This document shows positions 1 to 7,742 of a DNA stretch of 64,000 nt, one piece after another. Every line of letters begins with the position of its first letter. Positions within the stretch are counted from its first letter, which is position 1. Source of the stretch: a virus; IMG/VR virus record IMGVR_UViG_3300031463_000001, positions 60,899 through 124,898 of that record; one strand, 5' to 3'. The notes below the pieces were generated by a model. It searched no databases. It was not told the DNA's origin and worked only from the letters and a program-made list of their open reading frames with translations. The translations under genes were made by a program, and so were the position numbers.

Positions 1-442
1 AATGGATTATTCTAGCTAATCTTAAAGCAAATTTATTTTTATCTCCAACTGCTTGTTTAAAAAGTTCTCTAATATTTTTGGGAGGGTTTACCAAAAAGTC
101 TACATAGTGTTCTTTTAACTCTTTAAGTTCGGCTGTATCCTCTACCTTAGATATGACTTTAATTCCCAAAGAGTTTACTTTTTCATTTAATTTTTTTGTA
201 AAATGAGCTAATCTACTAATTTTTTCTTTATTGTAATTAGCTTTTTTTAGTATATCTACTATATTATCTCTACCAAATATTAATGCTTCTTGTAATCCTA
301 ATGTTGTATCTTCCATTTTAGGTAAAAGAGCTTTCACAATCCTTTCTTTTCCTAAACTACATGCAGCTACAAACAATGCATCTTTGTTTACTCTCTTAAC
401 TAATTCTGGATTATCTTTTTTTAATTCTGAGTATATGTTCAT
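1..442 (-). CDS. Ankyrin-like helical protein, truncated by window edge
   Basis: An open frame starts at ATG 442 behind an excellent AAGGAGGAAATAA Shine-Dalgarno site and runs off the left edge without a stop, giving 147 residues. The segment 'ALFVAACSLGKERIVKALL' followed by 'LQEALIFGRDNIVDILKKA' looks like two ankyrin-type helix pairs (inference). The rest is lysine-rich and helical. It shares the general style of the repeat-protein family in this window but lacks the YAxxVL...GE signature. Function unknown. Confidence 0.7.
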   Translation of the reverse strand, partial: MNIYSELKKDNPELVKRVNKDALFVAACSLGKERIVKALLPKMEDTTLGLQEALIFGRDNIVDILKKANYNKEKISRLAHFTKKLNEKVNSLGIKVISKVEDTAELKELKEHYVDFLVNPPKNIRELFKQAVGDKNKFALRLARIIH

Positions 443-493
443 TTATTTCCTCCTTAAGTTTTTGATTTAAAGTACCTTATAAACAATCCATCT

Positions 494-517
494 ATTTTAA
501 AAATCAAAAACGACAAA
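494..517 (-). promoter_or_regulatory. Candidate phage promoter motif (TTTGTCGTTTTTGATTTT type)
   Basis: On the minus strand this reads TTTGTCGTTTTTGATTTT followed by TAAAAT, between two leftward genes and 52 bp upstream of the start at 442. Related strings precede other first genes at 771-790, 7698-7719, 23173-23193, 19298-19318 and 26571-26592. The recurrence suggests a promoter element; it is not proven. Confidence 0.4.
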
Positions 518-523
518 CAAAAA

Positions 524-766
524 TTACTTCTTTAAGTTTTCTAGTTCCTTAACATATAAATGACCAAATAAAGGTTCTTGTAAAAGAAAAGATTCTATTT
601 TAGGAGGTAATCTTTTTCGGAACGTTACAAAATGCCTATAAAGAAGTCGAGGTTCTTTTATGTTGGGTAATAATGCTGAAGCAATTTTTTTATTTTTTTC
701 AATTAAAGCTTTCTCGAATACTTTAATTATGTTGTTATTATCTTTTAAGAGATCTGAAATACGCAT
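524..766 (-). CDS. Short divergent member of the helical-repeat paralogue family
   Basis: About 80 residues. The N-terminus 'MRISDLLKDNNN' and 'IASALLPNIKEPRLLYR' match the N-terminal module of the paralogue family (DLLKDP..., AEALIPIVKDPWLTYRYA). The 26-residue repeats and the KLDEFLKDHPEV cap are missing, so this is either a minimal module or a truncated copy. The ATG at 766 is preferred over the in-frame GTG at 769. A candidate promoter motif lies just upstream at 771-790. Confidence 0.65.
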   Translation of the reverse strand: MRISDLLKDNNNIIKVFEKALIEKNKKIASALLPNIKEPRLLYRHFVTFRKRLPPKIESFLLQEPLFGHLYVKELENLKK

Positions 767-770
767 CACA

Positions 771-790
771 AAAAAATCAAAAAAGACAAA
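771..790 (-). promoter_or_regulatory. Candidate phage promoter motif
   Basis: The minus strand reads TTTGTCTTTTTTGATTTTTT immediately upstream of the leftward gene starting at 766. It is close to the motif at 494-517 and to those upstream of 7689 and 26561. Its nearness to the start codon leaves almost no leader, which weakens the promoter reading. Confidence 0.3.
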
Positions 791-1012
791 TCAAATGAAA
801 TCGTAAGGAGGTAAAAAACCTAATTCTTTAACTAGTTTTTCCTGAAGAGGTCGACTAATTTTATTTGTTTTAAAAAAGTATTTTAACCATGCTATTTCCC
901 AATAATTAGGATTATTATATTCTAGATTTCCATGCTTTCTTAAAGTTTGATTTTTTAAAAACCACTTTAAATCTTTCTTGATTTTATCAAAATAATTTAA
1001 ATTATTGTTCAT
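791..1012 (-). CDS. Hypothetical protein
   Basis: A 73-residue protein rich in Lys, Asn and aromatic residues, with no recognised motif. The start is taken at ATG 1012, which overlaps the end of the upstream gene (stop near 1002); an in-frame TTG six bases earlier is possible. It is probably translationally coupled to that gene. Function unknown. Confidence 0.55.
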   Translation of the reverse strand: MNNNLNYFDKIKKDLKWFLKNQTLRKHGNLEYNNPNYWEIAWLKYFFKTNKISRPLQEKLVKELGFLPPYDFI

Positions 1013-1457
1013 CGACAAATAGTGTGGGGTAATCTTTTTTGAATTCGTTAAATTTATTTATTTGTTTTAGAAAAGATAAGTATTCTTTAAGATGAGTACT
1101 TTTAATTATTAAATTTTCAGCTAAAGGAAATCTGTCTTTTAAAATAGTTTTAGCATAATCAAGTGACATTTGAGAATTTGAAGTAGCTATTATGTTTTCT
1201 AATTCAATCCATCTTTCCTTTTTTACTTTAATTAAATAATCAAAAGCTAATATGCTAAACTTTACCAAAATTTGTTCTTTTTCTGGTGGTAACTTTATTT
1301 TTTTATAAATAGCTACCCTATAAATGATTTCAGGATCTTCAATATTTTTTATCAATTTTAAAAGAGTTTTTTTTGATAATCTCATAATTAAATCATAATT
1401 ATTTCGAAGTTCTTGTTCTATTAGTTGAGGATTCTTTAATAAGTTAGATAGATTCAT
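1002..1457 (-). CDS. Divergent helical-repeat paralogue with one repeat
   Basis: A 151-residue protein with the family architecture: N-terminal 'MNLSNLLKNPQLIEQEL', a middle segment 'IEDPEIIYRVAIYKKIKLPP', one clear repeat 'SLDYAKTILKDRFPLAENLI', and the cap 'YLSFLKQINKFNEFKKDYP'. It is far more diverged than the copies at 7-11 kb, which suggests an older member. No Shine-Dalgarno site is visible. Function unknown. Confidence 0.7.
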   Translation of the reverse strand: MNLSNLLKNPQLIEQELRNNYDLIMRLSKKTLLKLIKNIEDPEIIYRVAIYKKIKLPPEKEQILVKFSILAFDYLIKVKKERWIELENIIATSNSQMSLDYAKTILKDRFPLAENLIIKSTHLKEYLSFLKQINKFNEFKKDYPTLFVDEQ

Positions 1458-1495
1458 ATAATTTATTACAACAATATTTAAAATTATTTACCCGA

Positions 1496-1699
1496 TTAAT
1501 CTTTAGAGTACAAAAGATTTTTCAAATCCTCAAAAAACTTATTTTCTAGATTAGGAAATCGTTTCTTTATTTCGTTTATATTTGAATTAATTAAAACATT
1601 TCTGATTTGGCGAGCTAGTAAAAAAGATCCATAAACATCCATTTCATTATATCTTAAAAGAATATTTGCGATATCTAAAAGAGAAATTTCATTTTTCAT
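1496..1699 (-). CDS. Hypothetical protein
   Basis: A 67-residue predicted helical protein ('LLDIANILLRYNEMDVYGSF') with a good GAGGAG Shine-Dalgarno site. It starts 3 bp after the stop of the deoxyribonucleotidase-like gene and is probably co-transcribed with it. No family recognised. Confidence 0.6.
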   Translation of the reverse strand: MKNEISLLDIANILLRYNEMDVYGSFLLARQIRNVLINSNINEIKKRFPNLENKFFEDLKNLLYSKD

Positions 1700-1702
1700 T
1701 AA

Positions 1703-2254
1703 TTACTCCTCTTTTAATGTTTCTAACAACAAATCGTATACATCCAAATCAATATCTTTCCATCTAGAATTCCAAGGTTGAGGAAACAAGATTCCCTTTC
1801 CTTTTTTTATTTTATTTATTTCCTCATCACTATCATCAATCAGTATTATATCTTCGTTATCTATTATATCTTTATGAGATGTAGTTAAAATAATATTTTT
1901 AGAAAAACCTGGAAAGTTTTTAGCAATTCCTTTATATTTTCCACTAAATGAATATGGCATACCTACAATAGGTTTACTAAGAAAGAATACTGAATCCTTA
2001 CCTATTTTTTTTACTACCATATTAAAGAGTTCTTTTCCTTTTGGATTTGTTTTAAGATTTTCCCAAAAGGATTCTTCTCTTAATAAGGAGAAAATTTTGG
2101 ATTGGGGAATTTTATATTTGGATTCAAAATAAGGAAAAATGTCATATGTTCCTTTTGGAAATGGATAGGGGTCAATTTCAAGATGAAATTTTTCAAACAA
2201 ACTTTCTACGAAATTAAATAAAACTCCATCTAAGTCAAAAAATACTTTCATCAT
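1703..2254 (-). CDS. HAD-superfamily 5'(3')-deoxyribonucleotidase-like phosphatase
   Basis: A 183-residue protein beginning 'MMKVFFDLDGVLFNF', the DxDGxL motif I of HAD phosphatases (Asp nucleophile and acid/base Asp). 'IILTTSHKD' fits motif II, and 'IILIDDSDEEINK' with 'GKGILFPQPWNS' fits motif IV and the C-terminal signature of the bacterial/phage NT5C-type deoxyribonucleotidases. The expected role is dephosphorylation of (d)NMPs, tuning nucleotide pools, in keeping with the NrdJ, dUTPase and 7-deazaguanine genes here. Its start lies directly after the tnpB stop (TAG ATG ATG), and AAGAGGT at the tnpB 3' end supplies a Shine-Dalgarno site. Confidence 0.8.
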   Translation of the reverse strand: MMKVFFDLDGVLFNFVESLFEKFHLEIDPYPFPKGTYDIFPYFESKYKIPQSKIFSLLREESFWENLKTNPKGKELFNMVVKKIGKDSVFFLSKPIVGMPYSFSGKYKGIAKNFPGFSKNIILTTSHKDIIDNEDIILIDDSDEEINKIKKGKGILFPQPWNSRWKDIDLDVYDLLLETLKEE

Positions 2255-2345
2255 CTACCTCTTGACTAAGTCGATAGGCTTGCCTGTTTGTTTAAGGAGC
2301 TCAGACTGGTTAGAATGATTCGGTAACCCATCTTGAGATGAAAAT
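2255..2345 (-). ncRNA. Possible omega/reRNA segment at the tnpB 3' end
   Basis: The last ~90 bp of tnpB are visibly richer in GC than the surrounding gene. TnpB guide RNAs normally overlap the tnpB 3' end and continue past it. Here the adjoining downstream sequence is the start of the nucleotidase gene, so any guide would be read from there. Position only; no structure could be computed. Confidence 0.3.
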
Positions 2346-3367
2346 CCCAAAATGTTTCTAGCTCCATTTAAATCTGCATTTAATTTTCTCCCACAAGATT
2401 TACATATTAGTAAGTTTTGTTTTGGTCTATAAGTATCTAGAGAGCCACATAAACCACAAGTCTTACTAGTGTTTTTTGGATTGATGTACTTAACTTGTAT
2501 CCCATTTAGTTTGCATTTATATTCTAGAAAAGTTTGAAACATCTTAAAAGGAAATACGTTATTGATTAAATAATTTCCATTTTTTCCTTTAGATGTACCT
2601 TCTTTTCTAGAACTTGACTTTCGAATATTAGTTAAATTCTCTAGTATAATTTGAGAACCTCCCATTTCTATTAGATACTTAACTAATTCGGAAGTCATTT
2701 TGTGGAAGAAATTTTTAGAATATTTTTCAATTTTATCCTTTTGTTTATGTTTTCTGTACTCCATTTTCTTATGAACATATTGCTTTAAATTAAAACGTTT
2801 ACCATTAGAAAGAGTTATATTTTTTATATTTATGTCTATTCCTAACCTTTGATTTCCTTTAACATTGTTATTCTCTTCTACTTCACAAATAAAATATATT
2901 CTCCAATCTTTATTTATTTTCTTTATTTGTATTTCTTTTATTGAAATTACTTCTTTTAATTTGTTAATAGTTCTTAATCCTTCTAGAGGATAATTTCGTT
3001 TACAAAATCGTATCCAAGCATTATAGTATCCCTCTTTAAATTCTATGTTAAAATTTTGGTAATCAAAAATTAAAGGAATGTTTAACTTTTTGACTTTGTA
3101 GAGTTTTCGTGCTTTAACAGAAGATAATACTTTATCTCTAATATGTTGTATTAATTTAGAATACAGAAAAGGATATTTAGATTTTATTTTTTTATAGGTA
3201 GCTTTATGTATTTCTGACTTTCTATACTCTTTATTTGCCTTTATATACCAAAGGATATATCTAGACACTATTTGTGTATACTTATATTGTTGTTCGAGAA
3301 ACTCTAGTTTCTCTTTGTTTCCTTTTAGGTTACAATAATATGTTAACCTTACCATATATCTTTTCAC
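2255..3367 (-). CDS. tnpB: TnpB, RNA-guided nuclease of the IS200/IS605 group
   Basis: A 370-residue protein, a normal length for compact TnpB. The split RuvC triad is visible: Asp in 'LGIDINIKNITL', Glu in 'IILENLTNIRK', Asp in 'KLNADLNGARNIL'. Between the last two lies a four-cysteine zinc finger, CGLCG...CKSCG. The conserved 'NTSKTCGLCG' context is typical. Known TnpBs cut DNA guided by a transposon right-end RNA. No tnpA is nearby, and the next gene begins directly after the stop, so a full right end is not evident. The catalytic residues look intact. It may be a domesticated or solitary element. Confidence 0.9.
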   Translation of the reverse strand: MKRYMVRLTYYCNLKGNKEKLEFLEQQYKYTQIVSRYILWYIKANKEYRKSEIHKATYKKIKSKYPFLYSKLIQHIRDKVLSSVKARKLYKVKKLNIPLIFDYQNFNIEFKEGYYNAWIRFCKRNYPLEGLRTINKLKEVISIKEIQIKKINKDWRIYFICEVEENNNVKGNQRLGIDINIKNITLSNGKRFNLKQYVHKKMEYRKHKQKDKIEKYSKNFFHKMTSELVKYLIEMGGSQIILENLTNIRKSSSRKEGTSKGKNGNYLINNVFPFKMFQTFLEYKCKLNGIQVKYINPKNTSKTCGLCGSLDTYRPKQNLLICKSCGRKLNADLNGARNILGFSSQDGLPNHSNQSELLKQTGKPIDLVKR

Positions 3368-3382
3368 TATATTATACTCGTA

Positions 3383-3402
3383 TTGATATTATATATAATC
3401 AA
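3383..3402 (-). repeat. Imperfect palindrome upstream of tnpB (possible left-end hairpin)
   Basis: TTGATATTATATATAATCAA is a palindrome except for a two-base bulge. It sits 16-35 bp upstream of the tnpB start. IS200/IS605 left ends carry such imperfect hairpins, but no flanking copy or tnpA supports the assignment. Confidence 0.3.
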
Positions 3403-3413
3403 ACTTTACAAGT

Positions 3414-3680
3414 TTATTTAGTTTTTGTTCTTTTATCTTTTTGTAAACCCCAATATAACAAAACCGAATAAACTATTAAATCAAGCATATTATCTTCTAC
3501 AGATTCAAATTTAGGATTTTTATTATTCCAAAATAAATTTTTAAGTCTTTCTACTTTGTTATACACATAAACAAATACTCCCTTAGAACCTAACATGTAC
3601 CAAGAATCACCATAATCTTTTCCTTTTTCTTTATACAATTTATAAACCTTATCTAGTATTTCTTTAAATTCATCTTTCAT
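3414..3680 (-). CDS. DUF1599 (Nmad1)/MazG-like all-alpha protein
   Basis: An 88-residue protein with 'KGKDYGDSWYMLGSKGVFV', 'NKVERLKNLFW' and 'DNMLDLIVYSVLLYWGL'. The K.DYGDSW...GV...KV.RL...D...DL..Y pattern matches the DUF1599/nucleotide-modification-associated domain 1 group, related to all-alpha NTP pyrophosphohydrolases. A role in nucleotide pool or modified-base metabolism is plausible given the 7-deazaguanine genes. A GAGGAG site precedes the ATG, and the start overlaps the end of the upstream gene by 11 bp. Confidence 0.65.
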   Translation of the reverse strand: MKDEFKEILDKVYKLYKEKGKDYGDSWYMLGSKGVFVYVYNKVERLKNLFWNNKNPKFESVEDNMLDLIVYSVLLYWGLQKDKRTKTK

Positions 3681-3888
3681 TAGTTTTCTCCTCTTCTAAT
3701 TCTTGCATTATTTGAGTTATTTCGTCATTATTTAATCTATACAAATCAAACGTGCTTCCGATTTTTATAACAAGAAGTAATTTAAGTTTAAGGTCTTGAG
3801 TAGTTTTAAGTTGATTAAAATCAGATTTAATCATTCTCTTAACTCCTTCTAGATATACCTTATTCGCATATTCTATTGCTTCAATCAT
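3670..3888 (-). CDS. Hypothetical protein
   Basis: A 72-residue predicted all-helical protein ('EAIEYANKVYLEGVKRMIKS') with an acidic C-terminus. It overlaps the DUF1599-like gene downstream and probably shares its transcript. No family recognised and no clear Shine-Dalgarno site. Confidence 0.5.
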   Translation of the reverse strand: MIEAIEYANKVYLEGVKRMIKSDFNQLKTTQDLKLKLLLVIKIGSTFDLYRLNNDEITQIMQELEEEKTNER

Positions 3889-3917
3889 ATTTTATATACA
3901 AACCTTCCTTTTTTTAA

Positions 3918-4088
3918 TCACCACAGGTAAACTTTTTTCTTTTTTAAGTAAAAAGAATTAATTTTTATTACATCTATTTTTTTACCATCCAAGTAAAGTT
4001 TAACAGTAGGAAATAAATTATCATTCCACAATATTTTTCCAATATAACTTTTTCCTTTCCATACAATATCAATTTTTCTTTTTTTCAT
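3918..4088 (-). CDS. Small basic hypothetical protein, 56 aa
   Basis: An ATG at 4088 with GAGGAG seven bases upstream opens a 56-codon frame ending at TGA 3918-3920. The product starts 'MKKRKIDIVWKGKSYIGKIL' and is basic and beta-rich in appearance, like a small SH3/OB-type fold (inference). It fits tightly between its neighbours in the same orientation. Function unknown. Confidence 0.6.
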   Translation of the reverse strand: MKKRKIDIVWKGKSYIGKILWNDNLFPTVKLYLDGKKIDVIKINSFYLKKKKVYLW

Positions 4089-4095
4089 AAACTCC

Positions 4096-4371
4096 TCATT
4101 CTTTTTTAGAATTCATATCACTCCAACATTTAGCACATAAATGCATATCATGATCTTTATCATAAAAATAAGTTTTTTTACCACAAAAAGTACAATAGGT
4201 TTCTTTATTTGTATCAATTAAAGTATCCACTTCAAATTTCTCAAAATTTTCATCATATGTAGTAACATCAATTTTTATACCTAAATAAGCTAGATCAATA
4301 TTATATTTTTCGGCAAACTTTTCAATAGTTTTCTCAAACTCTTTTTTAAGATTATTTAATTCATCATGCAT
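4096..4371 (-). CDS. Zinc-ribbon protein
   Basis: A 91-residue protein with a helical N-terminal half and a four-cysteine ribbon, 'YCTFCGKKTYF...LCAKCW', in the last third, likely binding one zinc ion. It overlaps the end of gat-queC by 8 bp and has an AAGGAGG site, so it is translationally linked to that gene. The partner or nucleic acid bound is unknown. Confidence 0.65.
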   Translation of the reverse strand: MHDELNNLKKEFEKTIEKFAEKYNIDLAYLGIKIDVTTYDENFEKFEVDTLIDTNKETYCTFCGKKTYFYDKDHDMHLCAKCWSDMNSKKE

Positions 4372-5791
4372 ATGGATACACCTCCTTATTTAAATCCAAA
4401 GTAACTTTGATAGGTTTATTTTTTATTTCTTTTTTTACTTTAAAAGTTCCTGGATCTTTTTCACCTAACATTTTAAAAGCAGCTAATCTAAATTGACAAC
4501 ATCCACATTCACCACAACTTATTATTTTGTTATTTTCAATTTTTGGATAATAGCATGAGGTAACATATTCATATGGTACACCTAGTTTTAATCCTAAACT
4601 TACTATTTCGTGTTTTATGAGATGAATAAGAGGAGCTTTAAATCTAACATTAGTATACCAATTTAAAGAATATTTCAAAGTTTTATCAAGTGAATCAATA
4701 AAAGTAATATTGTTATCTGGATATGCTATTCCATCCATTTGTTGAGCTCCCAATGCTACAGTATCAATTTTATTCATTTCAGCCAATGCAGCTGCAATAG
4801 AAGCAAAAATCATATTTCGGTTTGGAACATATGATAAAGTAGATTCAGCATCTTTTATTTTTAATTTAGGATTAGCTTTCTTTTGGCTTAATAAAAGTGA
4901 TGCATTTTTGAAAGGTTTAAATAAAGGTCGAGCATCATAAATCATTAAAGGAGCCTTTAAATGCTGAGCAATTTTTTTAACTGAAAATGTTTCTGCTTTT
5001 TCTGCTGCTTGTCCATAATTAAAATGCAAAAGATTCACTTGGTATCCTATATAATTATAGAGATAAGCAGTAGTAGTACTATCTATTCCTCCACTACAAA
5101 TTACTAAAACTTTTTTATTTGGTTCTCTTCTAAATAATGAGAAACTATCTATTTTTTCATTTTGATATCTAAATAAAGTGTATGGAGGTACTTCTTTTAT
5201 ATCGTTGTTATATTTTGAAAACATTTCTTTTAAAGAAGCTATAATTATTCCATTTCTAGAAGTAATTACATAATGGAGAGGCATAAAATTACTTCCCCAC
5301 CACAAACTTTTATCTTTTAAATTGTAAGCTATTATTGCATAACTTCCTTCAATTTCTTTTAATCCCTCAATTATTCCTTTAATAGAAAATAAAGAAGGTA
5401 AGATAGAGGAATCAACTTTAGATTCAGTTTTAATTTTATATTTTTTTCTTAATTCTAAATCATTACTAATTCCACCGTTATGAACTACTATCCACTCATC
5501 ATTTTGAAATGGTTGAAGATTAATAATGGAATCTCCTGCTCCTTGCATATATTCAATTTCAGGCATTGCTCTACTATTACCTAGAATGACTTTATTATGA
5601 AAAGATATTTCAGATAATCTTTCTTTTATAGGATTTATTTCTTTATCTTGAATTTTTGTGAAATAACTATTATCCAAAGACTTTATTAGAATACCAAATC
5701 CATCTCTTCCTCTTATCCTTAAATTATCTATCATTTGAATTATAGTTTCTTCTTTCTCGTCTACTCTATAAAATCCTACTATCCCACACAT
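4364..5791 (-). CDS. queC: Gat-QueC fusion: amidotransferase plus 7-cyano-7-deazaguanine synthase
   Basis: A 475-residue two-domain protein. Residues 1 to about 215 form a class II glutamine amidotransferase with the nucleophile Cys2 ('MCGIVGFYR'), 'NSRAMPE' and 'VVHNGGISND'. The rest is QueC, a PP-loop ATPase with 'ICSGGIDSTT' and a C-terminal zinc-binding cysteine cluster, 'SCYYP...SCGECGCC'. QueC turns 7-carboxy-7-deazaguanine into preQ0; Gat-QueC fusions in phages have been linked to 7-amido-7-deazaguanine in DNA. The other pathway genes lie more than 28 kb away on the opposite strand. RBS AAGGAG. Confidence 0.92.
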   Translation of the reverse strand: MCGIVGFYRVDEKEETIIQMIDNLRIRGRDGFGILIKSLDNSYFTKIQDKEINPIKERLSEISFHNKVILGNSRAMPEIEYMQGAGDSIINLQPFQNDEWIVVHNGGISNDLELRKKYKIKTESKVDSSILPSLFSIKGIIEGLKEIEGSYAIIAYNLKDKSLWWGSNFMPLHYVITSRNGIIIASLKEMFSKYNNDIKEVPPYTLFRYQNEKIDSFSLFRREPNKKVLVICSGGIDSTTTAYLYNYIGYQVNLLHFNYGQAAEKAETFSVKKIAQHLKAPLMIYDARPLFKPFKNASLLLSQKKANPKLKIKDAESTLSYVPNRNMIFASIAAALAEMNKIDTVALGAQQMDGIAYPDNNITFIDSLDKTLKYSLNWYTNVRFKAPLIHLIKHEIVSLGLKLGVPYEYVTSCYYPKIENNKIISCGECGCCQFRLAAFKMLGEKDPGTFKVKKEIKNKPIKVTLDLNKEVYPYA

Positions 5792-5848
5792 GAGAATTTC
5801 TCCTTAGTTATTATTACTTCTTTTTTCTTTTTTATTTACCCACTATAA

Positions 5849-7021
5849 TTAAAACAATGACTCAGGTAAATCAATATCTGCTTCTTCAATTTCTCCAGAT
5901 TGAGGTTTTATTCTTTTTTCTTTTTTAGATTTTTCTGTTTCTTCTTCCATCATTAAATTTTCATATTGATTTATTGATTTTAGAAACTCTAAATATTCTT
6001 TCCAACTTTCAATATCTCCTTTTATATAAGGTTCCCAAGAACGTTTTCTATCTTTAAGAACATTTTTAATATATTGGACAGCCCAATAAGGATTTTTCTT
6101 TATAATGTCTTCTCCTTTAGGAAATGGTCCTTTTAATATTTCTGTTGCATATCTATAAGAAAGTTCAGGATTTTGAGCAATTATATCTTCTCCCTCAGGA
6201 AAAGGTTCTTTGAAAAGTTCTGCATATCTAAATGCATTCTCTGGAGTAGAAGTAAATATATGTTTATATTGAAAGGGAGCAAAAGTTATTTCTTCTATAT
6301 ACCTAAAAGCAAGTTCAATATCTTGGGCAATAATTATTTCACCTTCAGGAAATGGGCCCTTTAAAATATCTTTAGCATAATTAAAAACATTTATTGGTGA
6401 GGTTGAATAAGGAGCAAGTAAATTAGCTTTTTCTATATCTTTATTTTCTAGAGCTTCTTGAAATTCTTTTTCAAGTTGGGATGAATTTGTTAATAAAGTT
6501 TTTAATGTAGGATCATTTAATTCAGGATGATCTTTATAAAACTCATTAAGTTTTCCCATTTTTTTAAGATTTTCTATATAGTCATATAAAACTTCTTTAT
6601 TCTTAATAATAGCTTTTTCACCCTCTTTAAATCTAAACCAAAATATTGTCGCATAATAATATGAATAAACTCCGCTAGAAGCAATAGCTGGTTCGCCTGG
6701 AGGCCATTTACGGTGTATGACATCTTTAGCATAAAGATAGCTATATTTACTACTTTTCATTATTTCTTTTTCACCTAATGGAAATCTTTCTCTTAATACT
6801 TTACGTGCATATTCATAACTTGTATCTGGACGAGAGGCTACAATTAATTCCTTTTTATAAGGAAGAGATTTTTGATTTTTTATGGCATAATTTAAAAGAT
6901 TATAAGGATCTTTAGAATACATATAAAGTTTATCCATCATTAACTCATCATTAGTTTCTATAGTTTTTTTAAAAACGTCCTCTAATTTATTTGGATCTTT
7001 TAACAAATCTTCTATATTCAT
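5849..7021 (-). CDS. Double-length helical-repeat paralogue (two units fused)
   Basis: A 390-residue protein made of two family units joined head to tail. Unit 1 begins 'MNIEDLLKDPNKLEDVF', has repeats such as 'SYLYAKDVIHRKWPPGEPAI', and ends with the cap 'MGKLNEFYKDHPEL'. Unit 2 begins 'LKTLLTNSSQLEKEF', has repeats such as 'SYRYATEILKGPFPKGEDII', and ends with 'YLEFLKSINQYENL'. A charged tail follows, ending 'DIDLPESLF'. The start overlaps the stop of the upstream copy (ATGA). It is the last gene of the left array. Function unknown; helical hairpin repeats suggest protein binding. Confidence 0.8.
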   Translation of the reverse strand: MNIEDLLKDPNKLEDVFKKTIETNDELMMDKLYMYSKDPYNLLNYAIKNQKSLPYKKELIVASRPDTSYEYARKVLRERFPLGEKEIMKSSKYSYLYAKDVIHRKWPPGEPAIASSGVYSYYYATIFWFRFKEGEKAIIKNKEVLYDYIENLKKMGKLNEFYKDHPELNDPTLKTLLTNSSQLEKEFQEALENKDIEKANLLAPYSTSPINVFNYAKDILKGPFPEGEIIIAQDIELAFRYIEEITFAPFQYKHIFTSTPENAFRYAELFKEPFPEGEDIIAQNPELSYRYATEILKGPFPKGEDIIKKNPYWAVQYIKNVLKDRKRSWEPYIKGDIESWKEYLEFLKSINQYENLMMEEETEKSKKEKRIKPQSGEIEEADIDLPESLF

Positions 7022-7689
7022 ATTTTAACCTCTGGATGATCTTTTAAGAATTCATCTAATTTGTTTATGCTTTTAAGAAACTCAACATAAGGTTCTAACC
7101 AATCTGAATTTATTATAGCATCCTCTCCTTTAATAAATCTATCTTTTAACACATCTTTAGCATAAAGATAAGAAGATTCTGGATCTTTAGCAATAGCATC
7201 TTCTCCTTTTGGAAAAGGACCTTTTAACACATTTTTAGCATAAAGATAAGAAGTATAATAATATTGAGCAATAGCATCCTCTCCTTTTGGAAAGGGACCA
7301 TGTAAGACATTATAAGCATAAAGATAAGAAGCAGAATCACCTTGGGCAATAGCATCCTCACCTTTAGGCCACGGTTTATGTAAAACACTTCTAGCATACA
7401 TAGCTGCATGGTCAGGATTTTGAGAAATGACATCTTCTCCTTTAGGAAAAGGTTTATGCAAAATTTCCATAGCATAATAGATAGCACTTTGTGAATTTCT
7501 AGCAATTATATCTTCCCATTCATCTTTAATTTTTCCTTTAACTATTTCATGTGCATACCTATAAGTCAACCATGGATCTTTGACTATTGGAACTAACATT
7601 TCTGCTAATTTTTTATTTTTATCTTCAAGGGCATCTTCTAATAATTCTTTAACTTTATTAGGATCTTTTAATAAATCTGAAATGTTCAT
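7018..7689 (-). CDS. Helical-repeat paralogue, five repeats
   Basis: A 223-residue archetype of the family. N-module 'MNISDLLKDPNKVKELL' through 'KIKDEWEDIIARNSQ', then five ~26-residue repeats ('SYLYAKNVLKGPFPKGEDAI' type), then the cap 'FLKSINKLDEFLKDHPEV'. Consecutive repeats are nearly identical at DNA level, which points to recent expansion. An AAGGAAG site lies before ATG 7689, and a promoter-like motif at 7698-7719 suggests a transcript begins here. Its last codons give GAGGT as the Shine-Dalgarno site for the next gene. Confidence 0.85.
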   Translation of the reverse strand: MNISDLLKDPNKVKELLEDALEDKNKKLAEMLVPIVKDPWLTYRYAHEIVKGKIKDEWEDIIARNSQSAIYYAMEILHKPFPKGEDVISQNPDHAAMYARSVLHKPWPKGEDAIAQGDSASYLYAYNVLHGPFPKGEDAIAQYYYTSYLYAKNVLKGPFPKGEDAIAKDPESSYLYAKDVLKDRFIKGEDAIINSDWLEPYVEFLKSINKLDEFLKDHPEVKI

Positions 7690-7697
7690 TCTTCCTT

Positions 7698-7719
7698 TTT
7701 ATAAAATCAAAAACTACAT
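7698..7719 (-). promoter_or_regulatory. Candidate promoter motif inside the paralogue array
   Basis: The minus strand carries GTAGTTTTTGATTTTATAAAA directly upstream of the AAGGAAG site of the gene starting at 7689. It resembles the motifs at 494-517 and 26571-26592. It lies at one of the two gene junctions in the array that is not an overlap. Confidence 0.35.
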
Positions 7720-7742
7720 TTATGAATTATGTTTTTCTTTAA

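Noticed and set aside
3274-3471. 65-codon plus-strand frame over the tnpB start
   Set aside because: Antisense to tnpB and its upstream neighbour, without a ribosome site.
7224-7505. Long alternate-frame readings through the repeat genes (also 8386-8607 and 9737-10006)
   Set aside because: They are frame shadows caused by the repeated codons; the products are repetitive Met/Leu/Ile-rich and lack starts with ribosome sites.
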